NCBI GenBank assembly: GCA_964412555.1
Contig: CAYPPG010000002.1
Location: forward strand, 151,234-215,233
Direction of reading: 5' to 3'
DNA from: CAYPPG01 sp964412555
GTDB lineage: Bacteria > Hinthialibacterota > Hinthialibacteria > Hinthialibacterales > Hinthialibacteraceae
DNA: 64,000 nucleotides
This document shows positions 1 through 9,104 of the stretch, in pieces. The position numbers were made by a program, and so were the translations under genes. The notes beneath the pieces are model-generated. The model worked only from the letters and a program-made list of their open reading frames with translations. It was not told where the DNA came from and made no database searches. Position 1 is the stretch's first letter. Every line of letters begins with the position of its first letter.

Positions 1-1125
1 GCCTTTCAACACATTTTCGAAGACCATACCACCGCTGTCATAATAATCGGCTCCCATCATCACGGTTCGGATAATTTGAGCTTTATCAGCAATGATGCCA
101 CGCAATCCGATTATGGAATGTTCAATCAACGTTCCGGAAACAATAGCGCCGTCACAGATCAAGGAATGGCGTACCATGGCACTGTTGATTTTGGCGCCGG
201 GTAAGAAACGGGGGTGCGTGTATACCATGCTACGTCCGTCATAAAAGTTAAATTGTGGCACGGTTTGCGTTAGGGCCAAGTTGGCGTTGTAAAACGCCCG
301 GATGGTTCCAATGTCCTCCCAATAGCCATCGAAGAAATGTGCAAAGACACGTCTCGAATTTAGCAGCGAGGGAATGATGTCTTTGCCGAAATCGGGTTTA
401 TCCGATTCTTTCAGTGCTTGTGCCAAGGCGTCAAAACGGAAAGCATAAATGCCCATTGATGCGATGTGCTGCCGGTTTTTCGATTGAATGCCTTGATCAT
501 CGAATACTTCCGGAGGGACTTTTAGGTGTTCTAAAACTTCTTCTTCGTGTGGTTTTTCCACAAAAGAAACGATCTGAGATTGCTCGTTGACTTGCAAAAT
601 TCCAAATTCTTTGCATTCATTTTTCGCTACGGGAACTACGGCAATGGTGACATCCGCGTTTTTCTCGACGTGGGTTTTCAGCAAGTGCCGGTAATCCATT
701 TTATAGAGATGATCGCCGGAGAGGATGAGTACATGGTTTGGGGTTCTGCGCTCAAAACGCCGTAACGATTGACGCACAGCATCTGCTGTTCCCTGATACC
801 AATCCGTCTTGTAGGTGGTTTGTTGAGCGGCAAGGACTTGGACATAGCCGCGGGAAAAGGCATCAAACCGATAGGTCATGGCTATGTGTCGGTGCAAAGA
901 ATCTGAATTAAATTGCGTCAAAATATTGATTTGATCGAGATTGGAGTGGATACAATTGCTGATGGTGAGATCGATGAGCCTGAATTTCCCGGCAACAGGT
1001 ACCGCCGGCTTTGAGCGCTCTTTGGTTAACGGAAACAATCGAGTTCCTCTCCCTCCACCGAGAATCAATACCGCCGTATTTTCCACCACACGTTCCATAT
1101 CAGAAAGTCCGACGCTCAAAACCAT
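1..1125 (-). CDS. glgC: Glucose-1-phosphate adenylyltransferase, 3' end outside window
   Basis: ADP-glucose pyrophosphorylase makes ADP-glucose from glucose-1-phosphate and ATP, the committed step of bacterial glycogen synthesis in the cytosol. I translated 375 codons that stay open to base 1. The N-terminus carries the nucleotidyltransferase signature GGGRGTRL (residues 23-30) followed by the KPAVPVAGKFRLIDLTISN block typical of GlgC. Later residues include a LSGDHLYKMDY segment and the beginning of the left-handed beta-helix domain (hexapeptide-like VRHSLICDGAIVSGTLIEHS). About 50 C-terminal residues are missing compared with the usual 420-430. The ATG at 1125 is preceded by a good GGAAGGA ribosome site; an internal ATG at 1098 is possible. 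It is transcribed leftward as the first gene after a 129-base gap. Identification is firm. Confidence 0.93.
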   Translation of the reverse strand, partial: MVLSVGLSDMERVVENTAVLILGGGRGTRLFPLTKERSKPAVPVAGKFRLIDLTISNCIHSNLDQINILTQFNSDSLHRHIAMTYRFDAFSRGYVQVLAAQQTTYKTDWYQGTADAVRQSLRRFERRTPNHVLILSGDHLYKMDYRHLLKTHVEKNADVTIAVVPVAKNECKEFGILQVNEQSQIVSFVEKPHEEEVLEHLKVPPEVFDDQGIQSKNRQHIASMGIYAFRFDALAQALKESDKPDFGKDIIPSLLNSRRVFAHFFDGYWEDIGTIRAFYNANLALTQTVPQFNFYDGRSMVYTHPRFLPGAKINSAMVRHSLICDGAIVSGTLIEHSIIGLRGIIADKAQIIRTVMMGADYYDSGGMVFENVLKG

Positions 1126-1254
1126 AAGTAATTATCCTTCCTTTTCCGATTATTGCACATTTATAATTGTACCGGTTCAGCGAGAAAGTCTATAGTAACA
1201 ATGAAATTTTTTTCGAAAAGAAATGAATATTTCCTTGATGAGCCAACTAGATTA

Positions 1255-2067
1255 CTATTTTTCTGTTGAACTAGGAGTAATTGACTGGTAAGCGTATTGG
1301 AAAATGCGTTTTTCCAAGTTCTTATCGGGAAGAATGGAGTCTTGGGGGAAGATGATTTTGGATTCGGATTTCGAAGTGTGAATCGCCGCTGGAATAATTT
1401 TTTCTTGTAGCACCCCAACCGCAACCAATTCCGGCAAGATCACGATTTCATCACTATTAGCAGCCTCTTCTGTAATCCTTGAGGCTAGAGGATCGGGTGA
1501 AAAATCCACGGCATCTCCAGCATAGGCGTGCTGTAATCGCACATCGGGTAATTGTTTTTTTAGTTCACCTTCGACCGCATGAGCCAACGTATCCCAACGG
1601 TTACCGAATTTTTTTGAGCCGTAATACACTAAAATCAAACTACGCCTTGCTGTGTTGGTGCTGTGTTTTGTAAACCGTTTCCGAGCGTTGTCCGTCAAGA
1701 GTTCGAAGGGGGGTAATGGATCGAGAAGCAGAATTGGAACATGATTATATTGATATCGGATTCCGTATGTTTCCACACTGATCTTTTGGGCAATTTTTTC
1801 GAATTCCTCCGGAATGTCGTTCTCTACATGTTGTCCTACGGATAGGAACAAGGGTAGGGCGATGATTTCTTTCCTTTCGTTTTTACAGAGAGCAATAATC
1901 GCTTCTTGGATGGATGGTTGTGTATGTTCGAGGAAACACCAGGTGATTTCATCAAAAGAAGGAGTTTCATGTTGCAGATTATGAAGTTCTGAGCAAAAAT
2001 TCACAATGGTTTGATTCCATCGTGCTGAGCGGCTGCCATGAGCTATGATTAGCAAGGTTCTTTTCAT
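1255..2067 (-). CDS. CbiX/SirB-type sirohydrochlorin chelatase
   Basis: Class II chelatase family protein of 270 residues, expected to insert cobalt or iron into sirohydrochlorin for cobalamin or siroheme. The N-terminal half starts MKRTLLIIAHGSR, with the HGS metal-site motif at residues 10-12, and continues with the LPLFLSVGQHVENDIP segment of CbiX proteins. The second half repeats the fold but has YYGSKK instead of HGS, so only the first half seems to keep this metal ligand. The start is chosen at 2067 because the upstream gene stops there: ATGATGA overlaps the stop, indicating translational coupling. Another ATG lies one codon upstream at 2070. A PduO-type adenosyltransferase lies at 39978, but no other cobalamin genes are present here, so cobalt versus iron specificity cannot be decided. 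Confidence 0.75.
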   Translation of the reverse strand: MKRTLLIIAHGSRSARWNQTIVNFCSELHNLQHETPSFDEITWCFLEHTQPSIQEAIIALCKNERKEIIALPLFLSVGQHVENDIPEEFEKIAQKISVETYGIRYQYNHVPILLLDPLPPFELLTDNARKRFTKHSTNTARRSLILVYYGSKKFGNRWDTLAHAVEGELKKQLPDVRLQHAYAGDAVDFSPDPLASRITEEAANSDEIVILPELVAVGVLQEKIIPAAIHTSKSESKIIFPQDSILPDKNLEKRIFQYAYQSITPSSTEK

Positions 2068-3449
2068 CATAAATGCGAAGACGAGGTTACGTTTATGTAT
2101 TTTTTTAACTTGAGCAAACTGAAACTCATGCAGAATACCCAAAGAAAACCGAAAAAGATGAAGAATCTGAGTGGAAGATTCTCATACCATGCAATGACTG
2201 CGTAATCCCAACCATGGAAAGGAAGTACGAGAAGGAAACGGGCATGTTGGAGTATCGGACACCAAAGCGGATTCCAAATCAATTGGTATTCGGTGATTCC
2301 TGCATTCATGAGAGTATAAATGACATCGGAAAAAACAACAGCGGAACCGAGCCACTGAACCACTACGCCTATCCCACCCAGAGCGAGAATGAACCACTGA
2401 AAACGGCGGCTGCCGAAGTCGATGCCGATAGACAAAGGCAAAATCAATAAAGGCATCAAGGGGACAAGGTGCCGAGGACCGAATCCCCAACCCCCCCACC
2501 AGTTTCCCCAAAAGCTATAGAGGAGGAAGAGAGAAATAACCAATCCTAACCATACTCTGAAAAAGATTGCACAGTGATCGCGAAAATTACGCAGGAGTAG
2601 GGGGAATAAAAGTAAGATCGGATTGAACAAGAATAAGCTTTTCCCCGGTGAGAACAGAAAACCGATGATTGCCGGGAACGGATTATAACCGAAGCCAGTT
2701 TCGTATCCTCCTTTCAGTCCTCCCTGCCAAAAGTGTTGATTATACCCTATCACGAACAGGATCCCACAAAGAAAAGGGAATAGGAAGAGAACGAGAGACC
2801 GTGTAAAGGTCCGATTGTTTTTTCTGATTGTGTAAAAATGATATAGAAAAAAAGGCAATACGACACTCATTTCCAACCGTAAAGTGATCAGCAAACCAAG
2901 GAGAATTCCTGAAAAAAGAATCGGGCGGGTGTTTTGAGGATTGTTTGTATATCGAACCAAAAAGAAGAAGGAACTGATGAGAAGGAATGCAGCCATCGTC
3001 TTGTTATAATCATAACGGGCATAGGCAAAGGCAAAAGTGGATAATCCATAGAGTAAGGGCACGATCATTTGTGATCGGAGGGAGAATTTCAATTCTTTGA
3101 TCGTTAAGGATATCATTCCTACCGTCAGTCCCATGAATACGATATTCATCCAACACATGCATGCACGGGAATAAGAGTCTGCAGGAATGGTTGGATAGAT
3201 TTGGTATAAGAGCCGGCCGAATAAATAAAAAGGAAGGAAGGCGAGGGAGTAAATATACCCCTGCTTGACGGGAATATCGGGAAACAAAGTCCCACTTTGA
3301 ACGATTTCTTTTGTCAAATAAAAGTTGGCGTTTGCATCTACTGTATATCCGTCTCGACGCCCCATGAAAGGAGTCATCATACATATGATAAGCAGCGCCA
3401 ATAAAAGCGGTGGAATATAAAAGGAACTCTGGTTGGTTCTGTTTTTCAT
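2067..3449 (-). CDS. Polytopic membrane protein, GT39-like glycosyltransferase
   Basis: A 460-residue integral membrane protein with about ten hydrophobic helices. After the first helix comes a loop with DGYTVDANANFYLTKEIV, then a short segment ending GTLFPDIPVKQG. This arrangement resembles the first periplasmic loop of PMT/ArnT-type (GT39, GT83) lipid-linked sugar transferases, where acidic residues are catalytic. A hydrophilic WGNWWGGWGFGPRHLVPLMP motif sits between helices near residue 330, as in many such proteins. The substrate is unknown. It overlaps the start of the chelatase gene by a few bases, probably as a two-gene unit, though no functional link is obvious. An alternative is a general membrane protein of unknown function. 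Confidence 0.6.
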   Translation of the reverse strand: MKNRTNQSSFYIPPLLLALLIICMMTPFMGRRDGYTVDANANFYLTKEIVQSGTLFPDIPVKQGYIYSLAFLPFYLFGRLLYQIYPTIPADSYSRACMCWMNIVFMGLTVGMISLTIKELKFSLRSQMIVPLLYGLSTFAFAYARYDYNKTMAAFLLISSFFFLVRYTNNPQNTRPILFSGILLGLLITLRLEMSVVLPFFLYHFYTIRKNNRTFTRSLVLFLFPFLCGILFVIGYNQHFWQGGLKGGYETGFGYNPFPAIIGFLFSPGKSLFLFNPILLLFPLLLRNFRDHCAIFFRVWLGLVISLFLLYSFWGNWWGGWGFGPRHLVPLMPLLILPLSIGIDFGSRRFQWFILALGGIGVVVQWLGSAVVFSDVIYTLMNAGITEYQLIWNPLWCPILQHARFLLVLPFHGWDYAVIAWYENLPLRFFIFFGFLWVFCMSFSLLKLKKYINVTSSSHL

Positions 3450-3587
3450 AGGCTATGGTTTGATCATACAGAAAAAAGGAGAAACTCTTTTGCCTTCCTC
3501 TTTTGATGGATTTCTTTATCATGAATGTGGTCTGAAAATAGGGTACATGAAAAATCACTAAAAAGGAAAGGAGTGATTGCCATTCCT

Positions 3588-4289
3588 GTGAATCACGGTT
3601 GGAAAAGGATTGTTCTTATGTTCGGATTACCATGGCTACTGGCTTGTTCGCCGAAAGAGGAGGTGCCTTTGCGAATGGACCTGGTCAATCGTTATGTGAG
3701 TTTTCCCGGTATCATTCATCCCAAGCATTACAATAAGTATCGGGATCGTGCGAATGGCCATCACTTTATTGTGTGGACGGGAGGGGGCAATGCGAAAAAA
3801 GCGTTGATCACCACTCCTGTTTCGGATGAACAAATTCTTGATGCCTTACTCATTATCGGCGCGATACCCGGTGACAATCTGACGGCGGAAACCTGGACAA
3901 AACGGGATGATCCTTCTTCCGTCGAACCGGATCAACGTGTGGAAGGAACAAAGATCGACATTTATGTACAATGGGAGGAAGAGGAACTCTCTGCCGATCA
4001 GATATTCTTGGAAAGCGAAAAAAAGGATTTTGAATTTCGAGTCGGCGGGCATCGTGATTTGATTTCCGTTTGGAATTCCGGTTGCGTAACATGCCTTTTT
4101 TCCTGTCCCGGCGGGCGGACAAGTAATGCGAACTATACGATACGGGATCAAGCACAGGATCGAAAACGCTTTGTTGCCGATGTTTCAAAACTGCCGAAGG
4201 ATGGTACATCGGTTCTTGTTCGATTTGAAATAGAACAGAAAGAAAGCCAGCCGCAATTTCAGGTGGAATCTTCCGGTGATTCGGATTGA
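3588..4289 (+). CDS. Lipoprotein with YdjY-like domain
   Basis: Putative outer- or inner-membrane lipoprotein. Starting from GTG at 3588 gives NHGWKRIVLMFGLPWLLAC, a short basic, hydrophobic signal with lipobox LLAC. The open frame extends up to ATG 3525, but that start lacks a ribosome site, whereas AAAGGAG lies at 3567-3573. The exact start is uncertain. The mature part contains GGNAKKALITTPVSDEQILDALLIIGAIPG, spread over the first hundred residues, which matches the YdjY family seen in planctomycete-like genomes (function unknown). Downstream are a cluster of three cysteines (CVTCLFSC) and a DxxDRKRFVADVSKLP segment. The last 31 bases overlap the 3' end of the convergent response regulator gene. 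Confidence 0.6.
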   Translation: MNHGWKRIVLMFGLPWLLACSPKEEVPLRMDLVNRYVSFPGIIHPKHYNKYRDRANGHHFIVWTGGGNAKKALITTPVSDEQILDALLIIGAIPGDNLTAETWTKRDDPSSVEPDQRVEGTKIDIYVQWEEEELSADQIFLESEKKDFEFRVGGHRDLISVWNSGCVTCLFSCPGGRTSNANYTIRDQAQDRKRFVADVSKLPKDGTSVLVRFEIEQKESQPQFQVESSGDSD

Positions 4290-5668
4290 ACAAATTCTTT
4301 GGGATCGATATCTAATTCCGTGAGTTTCACATGCATATTTTTTCGATGCACTTTGGCCATATCAGCCGCACGGGAAATATTGCCGCCTGTTTTTCTCAAC
4401 AAATTGCTGAAGTAAAATTGTTCAAATTCTTCCAATATCTTTTTTTTGGCTTGTTTGTAGGTGATATTCAAAAGGTCGTTGTGATGAAATCCAGCAGGAG
4501 AAGGAGATAAGGAGGAAGGATGAATGGTTGGGATTAAATTCGTCATGTCTTTTGTCCCTAAGACAAGCGCTCTCTCCACCACATTTTCCAATTCACGCAA
4601 GTTTCCGGGCCAGTGGTAGCGCATCATCATTTCTATTTCATCCGCCGTGAAGGAAAAACGGCGTCTTCCATGACTTTTTTTGTTGATGAAATGTTCGAGG
4701 AGTAAGGGAATATCCTCTTTTCGATCCCGTAAGGGGGGGAGAATAATGGGAACGACATTCAAGCGAAAGTAAAAGTCGGAATGCATTTCCCCAATTCGGA
4801 TTTTTTCTTCCAAATCTGTCTGCGTAGAGGCGATCACACGCACATCGATTTTCTTATGGCGGGTTCCACCGACGGGTTCAATGATTTTTCCTTCAATTGC
4901 CTGAAGTATTTTGCCTTGCAGGCGGGGGGGGAAATCTCCTATTTCATCCAAATAGAGTGTCCCGCCGTTTGTCAATTCGAATTTTCCGGTCGAAGCGCTT
5001 GGAGGGCCGGTCCGTACACCCCGGGCACGTCCGAATAATTCTAGTTCCAGTAAATCCGCTGGGATGGAAGCACATCGAATTGCGACAAAAGGACGGTCTC
5101 TTCGGATACTTTGTTTATGGATGGTTCGTGCCACCAATTCTTTGCCCGTGCCGCTTTCTCCTCGAATCAAGATGGTGCTGTCCCCTCGGGACACTTTTCG
5201 TACCAATTCGAAAACTTGGAGCATGGCGGGAGATTTGCCGATGAGTTCTTCACTTCCGGATTTGCCGTATAATTCGTGCCGGAGATAGATATTCTCCATT
5301 TCCAGATTTTGGAGTTGAAGCGCTTTTCGGACAGAATGCTTGATTTCTTCCAAATCGCATGGCTTCAGCAAGTAATCATGTGCGCCGTTTTTCAAGGCTT
5401 CTACGGCATTTTCAATGGTCCCGTAAGCGGTCAAGATAATGACAGGAATGTAGTGATTCGAATGCTTTACGGATTCCAACACTTCCATTCCTCCGCCTCC
5501 CGGCATTTTTAAATCCGTTATGACGAGACTCAGAGAAGTATTGTTGATGATCTCGACCGCTTCGTCGGTATTCTTTGCTTGATAGATTTCATGTCCGTCT
5601 TCCATCAAGGCCAACATGAGAATCTTCCGCATCTTTGGCTCGTCATCGGCCACTAAAATGGTAGCCAT
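4259..5668 (-). CDS. NtrC-family response regulator with altered GAFTGA loop
   Basis: A 469-residue two-component regulator. Residues 1-120 form a receiver with DDE at 8-10, phospho-acceptor D52, T80 and K102. Residues 140-380 form an AAA+ sigma-54 activator domain with Walker A GESGTGK (170-176), Walker B LYLDEIGD and arginine-finger region PPLRDRKEDIP. The C-terminus is a Fis-type helix-turn-helix (ISRAADMAKVHRKNMHVKL). The sigma-54 contact loop GAFTGA is replaced by GVRTGP at 217-222 with no length change relative to the family, so it is not a frameshift. The essential Phe becomes Arg while Thr stays. Sigma-54 activation is therefore doubtful, and the protein may act as an AAA+ regulator in another way. 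No histidine kinase lies beside it. It lies 121 bases downstream of the pilin-like gene, on the same strand. Confidence 0.85.
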   Translation of the reverse strand: MATILVADDEPKMRKILMLALMEDGHEIYQAKNTDEAVEIINNTSLSLVITDLKMPGGGGMEVLESVKHSNHYIPVIILTAYGTIENAVEALKNGAHDYLLKPCDLEEIKHSVRKALQLQNLEMENIYLRHELYGKSGSEELIGKSPAMLQVFELVRKVSRGDSTILIRGESGTGKELVARTIHKQSIRRDRPFVAIRCASIPADLLELELFGRARGVRTGPPSASTGKFELTNGGTLYLDEIGDFPPRLQGKILQAIEGKIIEPVGGTRHKKIDVRVIASTQTDLEEKIRIGEMHSDFYFRLNVVPIILPPLRDRKEDIPLLLEHFINKKSHGRRRFSFTADEIEMMMRYHWPGNLRELENVVERALVLGTKDMTNLIPTIHPSSLSPSPAGFHHNDLLNITYKQAKKKILEEFEQFYFSNLLRKTGGNISRAADMAKVHRKNMHVKLTELDIDPKEFVQSESPEDST

Positions 5669-5789
5669 GATTCTTCTACCTCATGATTGGTTCGGTCTAC
5701 GAAATGATGAATAAGAGTATTCATGACAAGTTTCAAAGAATGTATGGAAAAGTCTGCGCTCGAAATCCATAAAAGAGCATCATTTTCAG

Positions 5790-6362
5790 TTATTGCTTCG
5801 AAGAGTCAGCGGTGTGAATACCCAACTCACCTGTAACTTTGCTCATATCGCAAGTATGCAATCCCAATTCTTGATTGGATTCGCTTCCCAAGGAGCAGGT
5901 GGGTGGAATGATTTGTCCGTCTGCGCCTAAGTATAGTGAATAAGAGTGATCTCCGACATCAGCGCAATCCGGTTCGGCTCCGACTTTGTAAAACCATCCT
6001 CCTTGGTGGGCAGTAAATACATCCATGGTGGAACCTTGAACTTGTTCCAGTAATTCATTGATATCGAATTGCTCGCATATTTTTTCTCCCGGTTTTGTTT
6101 CATTCTTATCCGCGAGATATTGGAGACAATTTGCCAGCATGGTTAATCGGGAAGAACATTCTTCGCCCCTCAATTCTTTTAATGCATAAAAATAGTTTGG
6201 AATTGCGACAAAAGCGATAAGAGATAGAGCTATGAAGATCGCGCCAATCTCCCATATTTCCAATCCGAAAAAGATTTTGTTATTCTTTGTCTTCTGTGTT
6301 TGTTCTTCCTTTTGTTCTCTCACTTCGCTGGTTGAGTGGAGAGTAGACTGGATTTCATTCAT
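5790..6362 (-). CDS. Type IV pilin-like protein with long leader
   Basis: A 190-residue protein with a charged N-terminal stretch of 33 residues (many Glu, Gln, Lys), then G33 followed by LEIWE and a hydrophobic helix ending AFVAIPNYF. This fits the prepilin peptidase pattern (Gly, hydrophobic +1, Glu +5 at E38) and the IPNYF end of the pilin N-terminal helix. The leader is much longer than the usual 6-25 residues. The globular part has six cysteines and a GADGQIIPP loop resembling the end of minor pilins. The C-terminus carries an imperfect internal repeat, ELGLHTCDMSK then ELGIHTADSSK. The start codon overlaps the stop of the TPR gene (ATGA type), so the two are translationally coupled. The pilin assignment is an inference from the N-terminal pattern. 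No pilus assembly genes are present. Confidence 0.55.
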   Translation of the reverse strand: MNEIQSTLHSTSEVREQKEEQTQKTKNNKIFFGLEIWEIGAIFIALSLIAFVAIPNYFYALKELRGEECSSRLTMLANCLQYLADKNETKPGEKICEQFDINELLEQVQGSTMDVFTAHQGGWFYKVGAEPDCADVGDHSYSLYLGADGQIIPPTCSLGSESNQELGLHTCDMSKVTGELGIHTADSSKQ

Positions 6363-8860
6363 TGCGTCCTCCGTGTTGAAGAATTTTGAATTTCCATTTT
6401 AGCGATATCAAAAAATAGGGTTTCAGGGAAATCGAGCATGATTTCCTGATAGGATGTTTGAGTGACGATTGTATCTGTCGCGCTTTTTTGTAATTGATGT
6501 AACTTTAATCGTGTTAAGCCGTGGAGGAAAGGATGATCGACATCGTTCAAAAGCCTTGTCCATTCTTCTTCCGCCTCTTTTCTGTTTCCGCTTTCGTGAA
6601 GCAGTTTCCCAATGGTGAATCGTGACCATTCTTCCACATCATCTCCATAATGTTCTACGGCTAGTTGGCGAAGCGATGGGATAGCATCTTCATAACGGCC
6701 TTGAAGTTGGTAGAGCTGGCTTAAACAAAATAGTTCCAACGGCTCTCCAACCAAGGGTTCCAATGCGTTATAAAGAGCGAGGGCGTCATTGGTGGTTTGT
6801 TGATAATTCTTCTCTTCGATGATTTGCAGGAGGAGAGATTTCGCTTCTTCCACTTTTTTTAGTGCGAGTAAGACTTTTGCTTTCAACAAACGGATTGTAT
6901 CGTTGTTGGAATTGGTTTTTAGGATGTCGAGTAATTCCATCGCCGGTTGGAAAGAACCGAGTTGGATGAAAGCGCAGGCGCGAGCGAACCGCAAATCATC
7001 GATTTCGGATTGGGGAAGGGGATGGTTCAATGTTTGAGAGGAATTTTCTATGCAGCGAATCGCGATCAAAGCTTCGCCGGGCTGGTAGCCTTCCAGGCGA
7101 TAGTGAATGTATTTCTGTAGGTGTTCAATCGTGATGGTTGTGAGTCGAACCGGTGGGGTGGTGTTTAATACATCTTCAATTGCCGGTTTCAATAAAGAAG
7201 CCGCTTTGCGCTTTGCGGGAATACCGGATTCCTCACCCACGAGCGATGCCAATTCCATATTTGCCGAAGGTTTGTACAAACTATCGGAAGGAACTGATTC
7301 CAGCATCATTCTTGCCCATTGCCGTTTCCCTTGTTTCAATGCTTCTTGAGCCAAGTGGATGTTCCATATTCCGGATTTCTCGTTTTGAGCCAATGATTCT
7401 AATTCTTCCAAGTGCCCATTGCGGATTCCCAGACGAAGTAAGGTTTTTCGAATCCAGGAAGGGATATCATGAAACGCTTTCACTGTCGCTGCCTCGATCA
7501 ACGAAAAAAACAAAGGATCAGGATTTTGGACCACATTGCTGTGATTTTCAATGGTGGAAACGATTTGATTCGGATTGACCGTCCCCGAAACTTCACCGAT
7601 CGTGAAAGCTTTCAATGCCAGATCTGTCCGATTGAGAGAAAGAGCGATTTCTCCTTGTTGGAGTGACAAAGCAGGTGGGATTTGTCCTTGGATATCATTC
7701 ATTAATTGTTTTGCAGTATCCGGCGAATCCAAATTCATCAATTGTTGTGCAGCTTTCATTACCGCCAAAGGATTGGATCGATTTTTTTCGGCCCAATCTT
7801 TCCATACGTGTACTGCTTCTTCTTTTTTCCCTTGGCCAAGGAGAAGATTACTCAGCCGTTCATGCCACTGAAAATCCATCGGGAGGTTGGCGAGAATATT
7901 TCGAATTTGTTGTTCCACTTGTTGAGGCTCTCCGAATCGAGAAGCCAAATCCACCCATTTCACCACTAAATCATTGGCTTCTGTACCGACTAAGCCGCTG
8001 ATATTTTGAATTCCATTTTGCTGTCCATAATTGACCAAAAAAGCTTCCAGTTGTTCTTGTGCTTTTTCCCCTTGATTGGATTGTTCGAGAATTTCCAACT
8101 CCAACCTCAGATAATTGATGTGTTTCTCCTTCGTTTCACGAACGGCTTGAATCGTATCAAGAAGTTCATCGATTTTATCCAGTTGTGTATACACTTCGAT
8201 TATGGAATCGGCTTCTGTTACAGCAAAAACTGGATTTTGTGGCCAGAGTTCTTCATATAGTTTATAACTTTTATCAAAGGCACCAAGAATCCGATAGAGA
8301 TTCGCTAATTGCCATCCAAGAGTATTTTGGTATTCTTGCATTACAAGTGAATGCAATGTATCCAGTTGCTCCTGTGGCGGTGCCAGGAAACCATAATTAT
8401 GGATGATGCGTTGAAGTATTGTCGGTTTTACATTGGGGGGAGATTCATCGAGGATTTTTTGATACATCTCTTGTGCACGGCTATAAAATCCGGCTCGTTC
8501 CAGGCAATCAGCATAACGAAGTTCATAATAGAACAGGGTGTTGTTTGCATCGTTGTTTTCTTGTTTTTTACTGATTTCCAGCACTTCCCGATATTGTTCG
8601 GATGCTTCTTTGTATTGACTTTGACTTTCGTGAATCATGCCAAGTTTGTTGAGAATATCGATGCGAAATGGATACTCGTTCCAATTATCCGATTCACGGA
8701 TTCGCTCAAAATAGTAGCGAGCTGTTAGATAATCTCCCTGGGCAAGCGCCAAATCACCTGCCCTTCTTAATTCTTCTATATCTTCGGCAGCGAAAGAAAA
8801 ACCGGCGCTGATCAAAAGAATTCCGACAAGTATTATTCGTTTTAATAATGATTGTATCAT
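6359..8860 (-). CDS. Exported tetratricopeptide repeat protein
   Basis: An 833-residue protein with an N-terminal signal (MIQSLLKRIILVGILLISAGFSFA, cleavage before AED). The rest is helical repeats. The first clear TPRs are GDLALAQGDYLTARYYFERI, then IHESQSQYKEASEQYREVLEI, and near the C-terminus LYQLQGRYEDAIPSLRQLA and LHESGNRKEAEEEWTRLL. No enzyme domain is visible, so it is probably a periplasmic scaffold. Its stop overlaps the start of the pilin-like gene, which suggests the two products act together at the envelope. A GGAG ribosome site lies just ahead of the ATG at 8860. The upstream gap 8861-9104 holds nothing I can assign. Confidence 0.8.
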   Translation of the reverse strand: MIQSLLKRIILVGILLISAGFSFAAEDIEELRRAGDLALAQGDYLTARYYFERIRESDNWNEYPFRIDILNKLGMIHESQSQYKEASEQYREVLEISKKQENNDANNTLFYYELRYADCLERAGFYSRAQEMYQKILDESPPNVKPTILQRIIHNYGFLAPPQEQLDTLHSLVMQEYQNTLGWQLANLYRILGAFDKSYKLYEELWPQNPVFAVTEADSIIEVYTQLDKIDELLDTIQAVRETKEKHINYLRLELEILEQSNQGEKAQEQLEAFLVNYGQQNGIQNISGLVGTEANDLVVKWVDLASRFGEPQQVEQQIRNILANLPMDFQWHERLSNLLLGQGKKEEAVHVWKDWAEKNRSNPLAVMKAAQQLMNLDSPDTAKQLMNDIQGQIPPALSLQQGEIALSLNRTDLALKAFTIGEVSGTVNPNQIVSTIENHSNVVQNPDPLFFSLIEAATVKAFHDIPSWIRKTLLRLGIRNGHLEELESLAQNEKSGIWNIHLAQEALKQGKRQWARMMLESVPSDSLYKPSANMELASLVGEESGIPAKRKAASLLKPAIEDVLNTTPPVRLTTITIEHLQKYIHYRLEGYQPGEALIAIRCIENSSQTLNHPLPQSEIDDLRFARACAFIQLGSFQPAMELLDILKTNSNNDTIRLLKAKVLLALKKVEEAKSLLLQIIEEKNYQQTTNDALALYNALEPLVGEPLELFCLSQLYQLQGRYEDAIPSLRQLAVEHYGDDVEEWSRFTIGKLLHESGNRKEAEEEWTRLLNDVDHPFLHGLTRLKLHQLQKSATDTIVTQTSYQEIMLDFPETLFFDIAKMEIQNSSTRRTQ

Positions 8861-9104
8861 CCGATAGAACTCCAGGTTCGTGTTACGTTTTTTCTTCGAA
8901 ATGATTGGCTTTAAGCCTTTCTTTTCTTAGGTTTTTGTTGAACACAAAGCAGTCGCAATGGCCGATCCATTCCCAATCATTGTACCCAGCCATACAACGA
9001 AAGAGAACATGCAAAGTCATGCTGAATCCTAGATGGGATATCGTGGTTCGATTTTCGGGGGTAAAGGGAGTATTTGAAGGGGAACCGTGGGAGTGTCGAG
9101 TGAT

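Noticed and set aside
5003..5020. GVRTGP as the product of a frameshift
   Set aside because: The surrounding segment aligns residue by residue with the family and no alternative frame gives a GAFTGA-like sequence.
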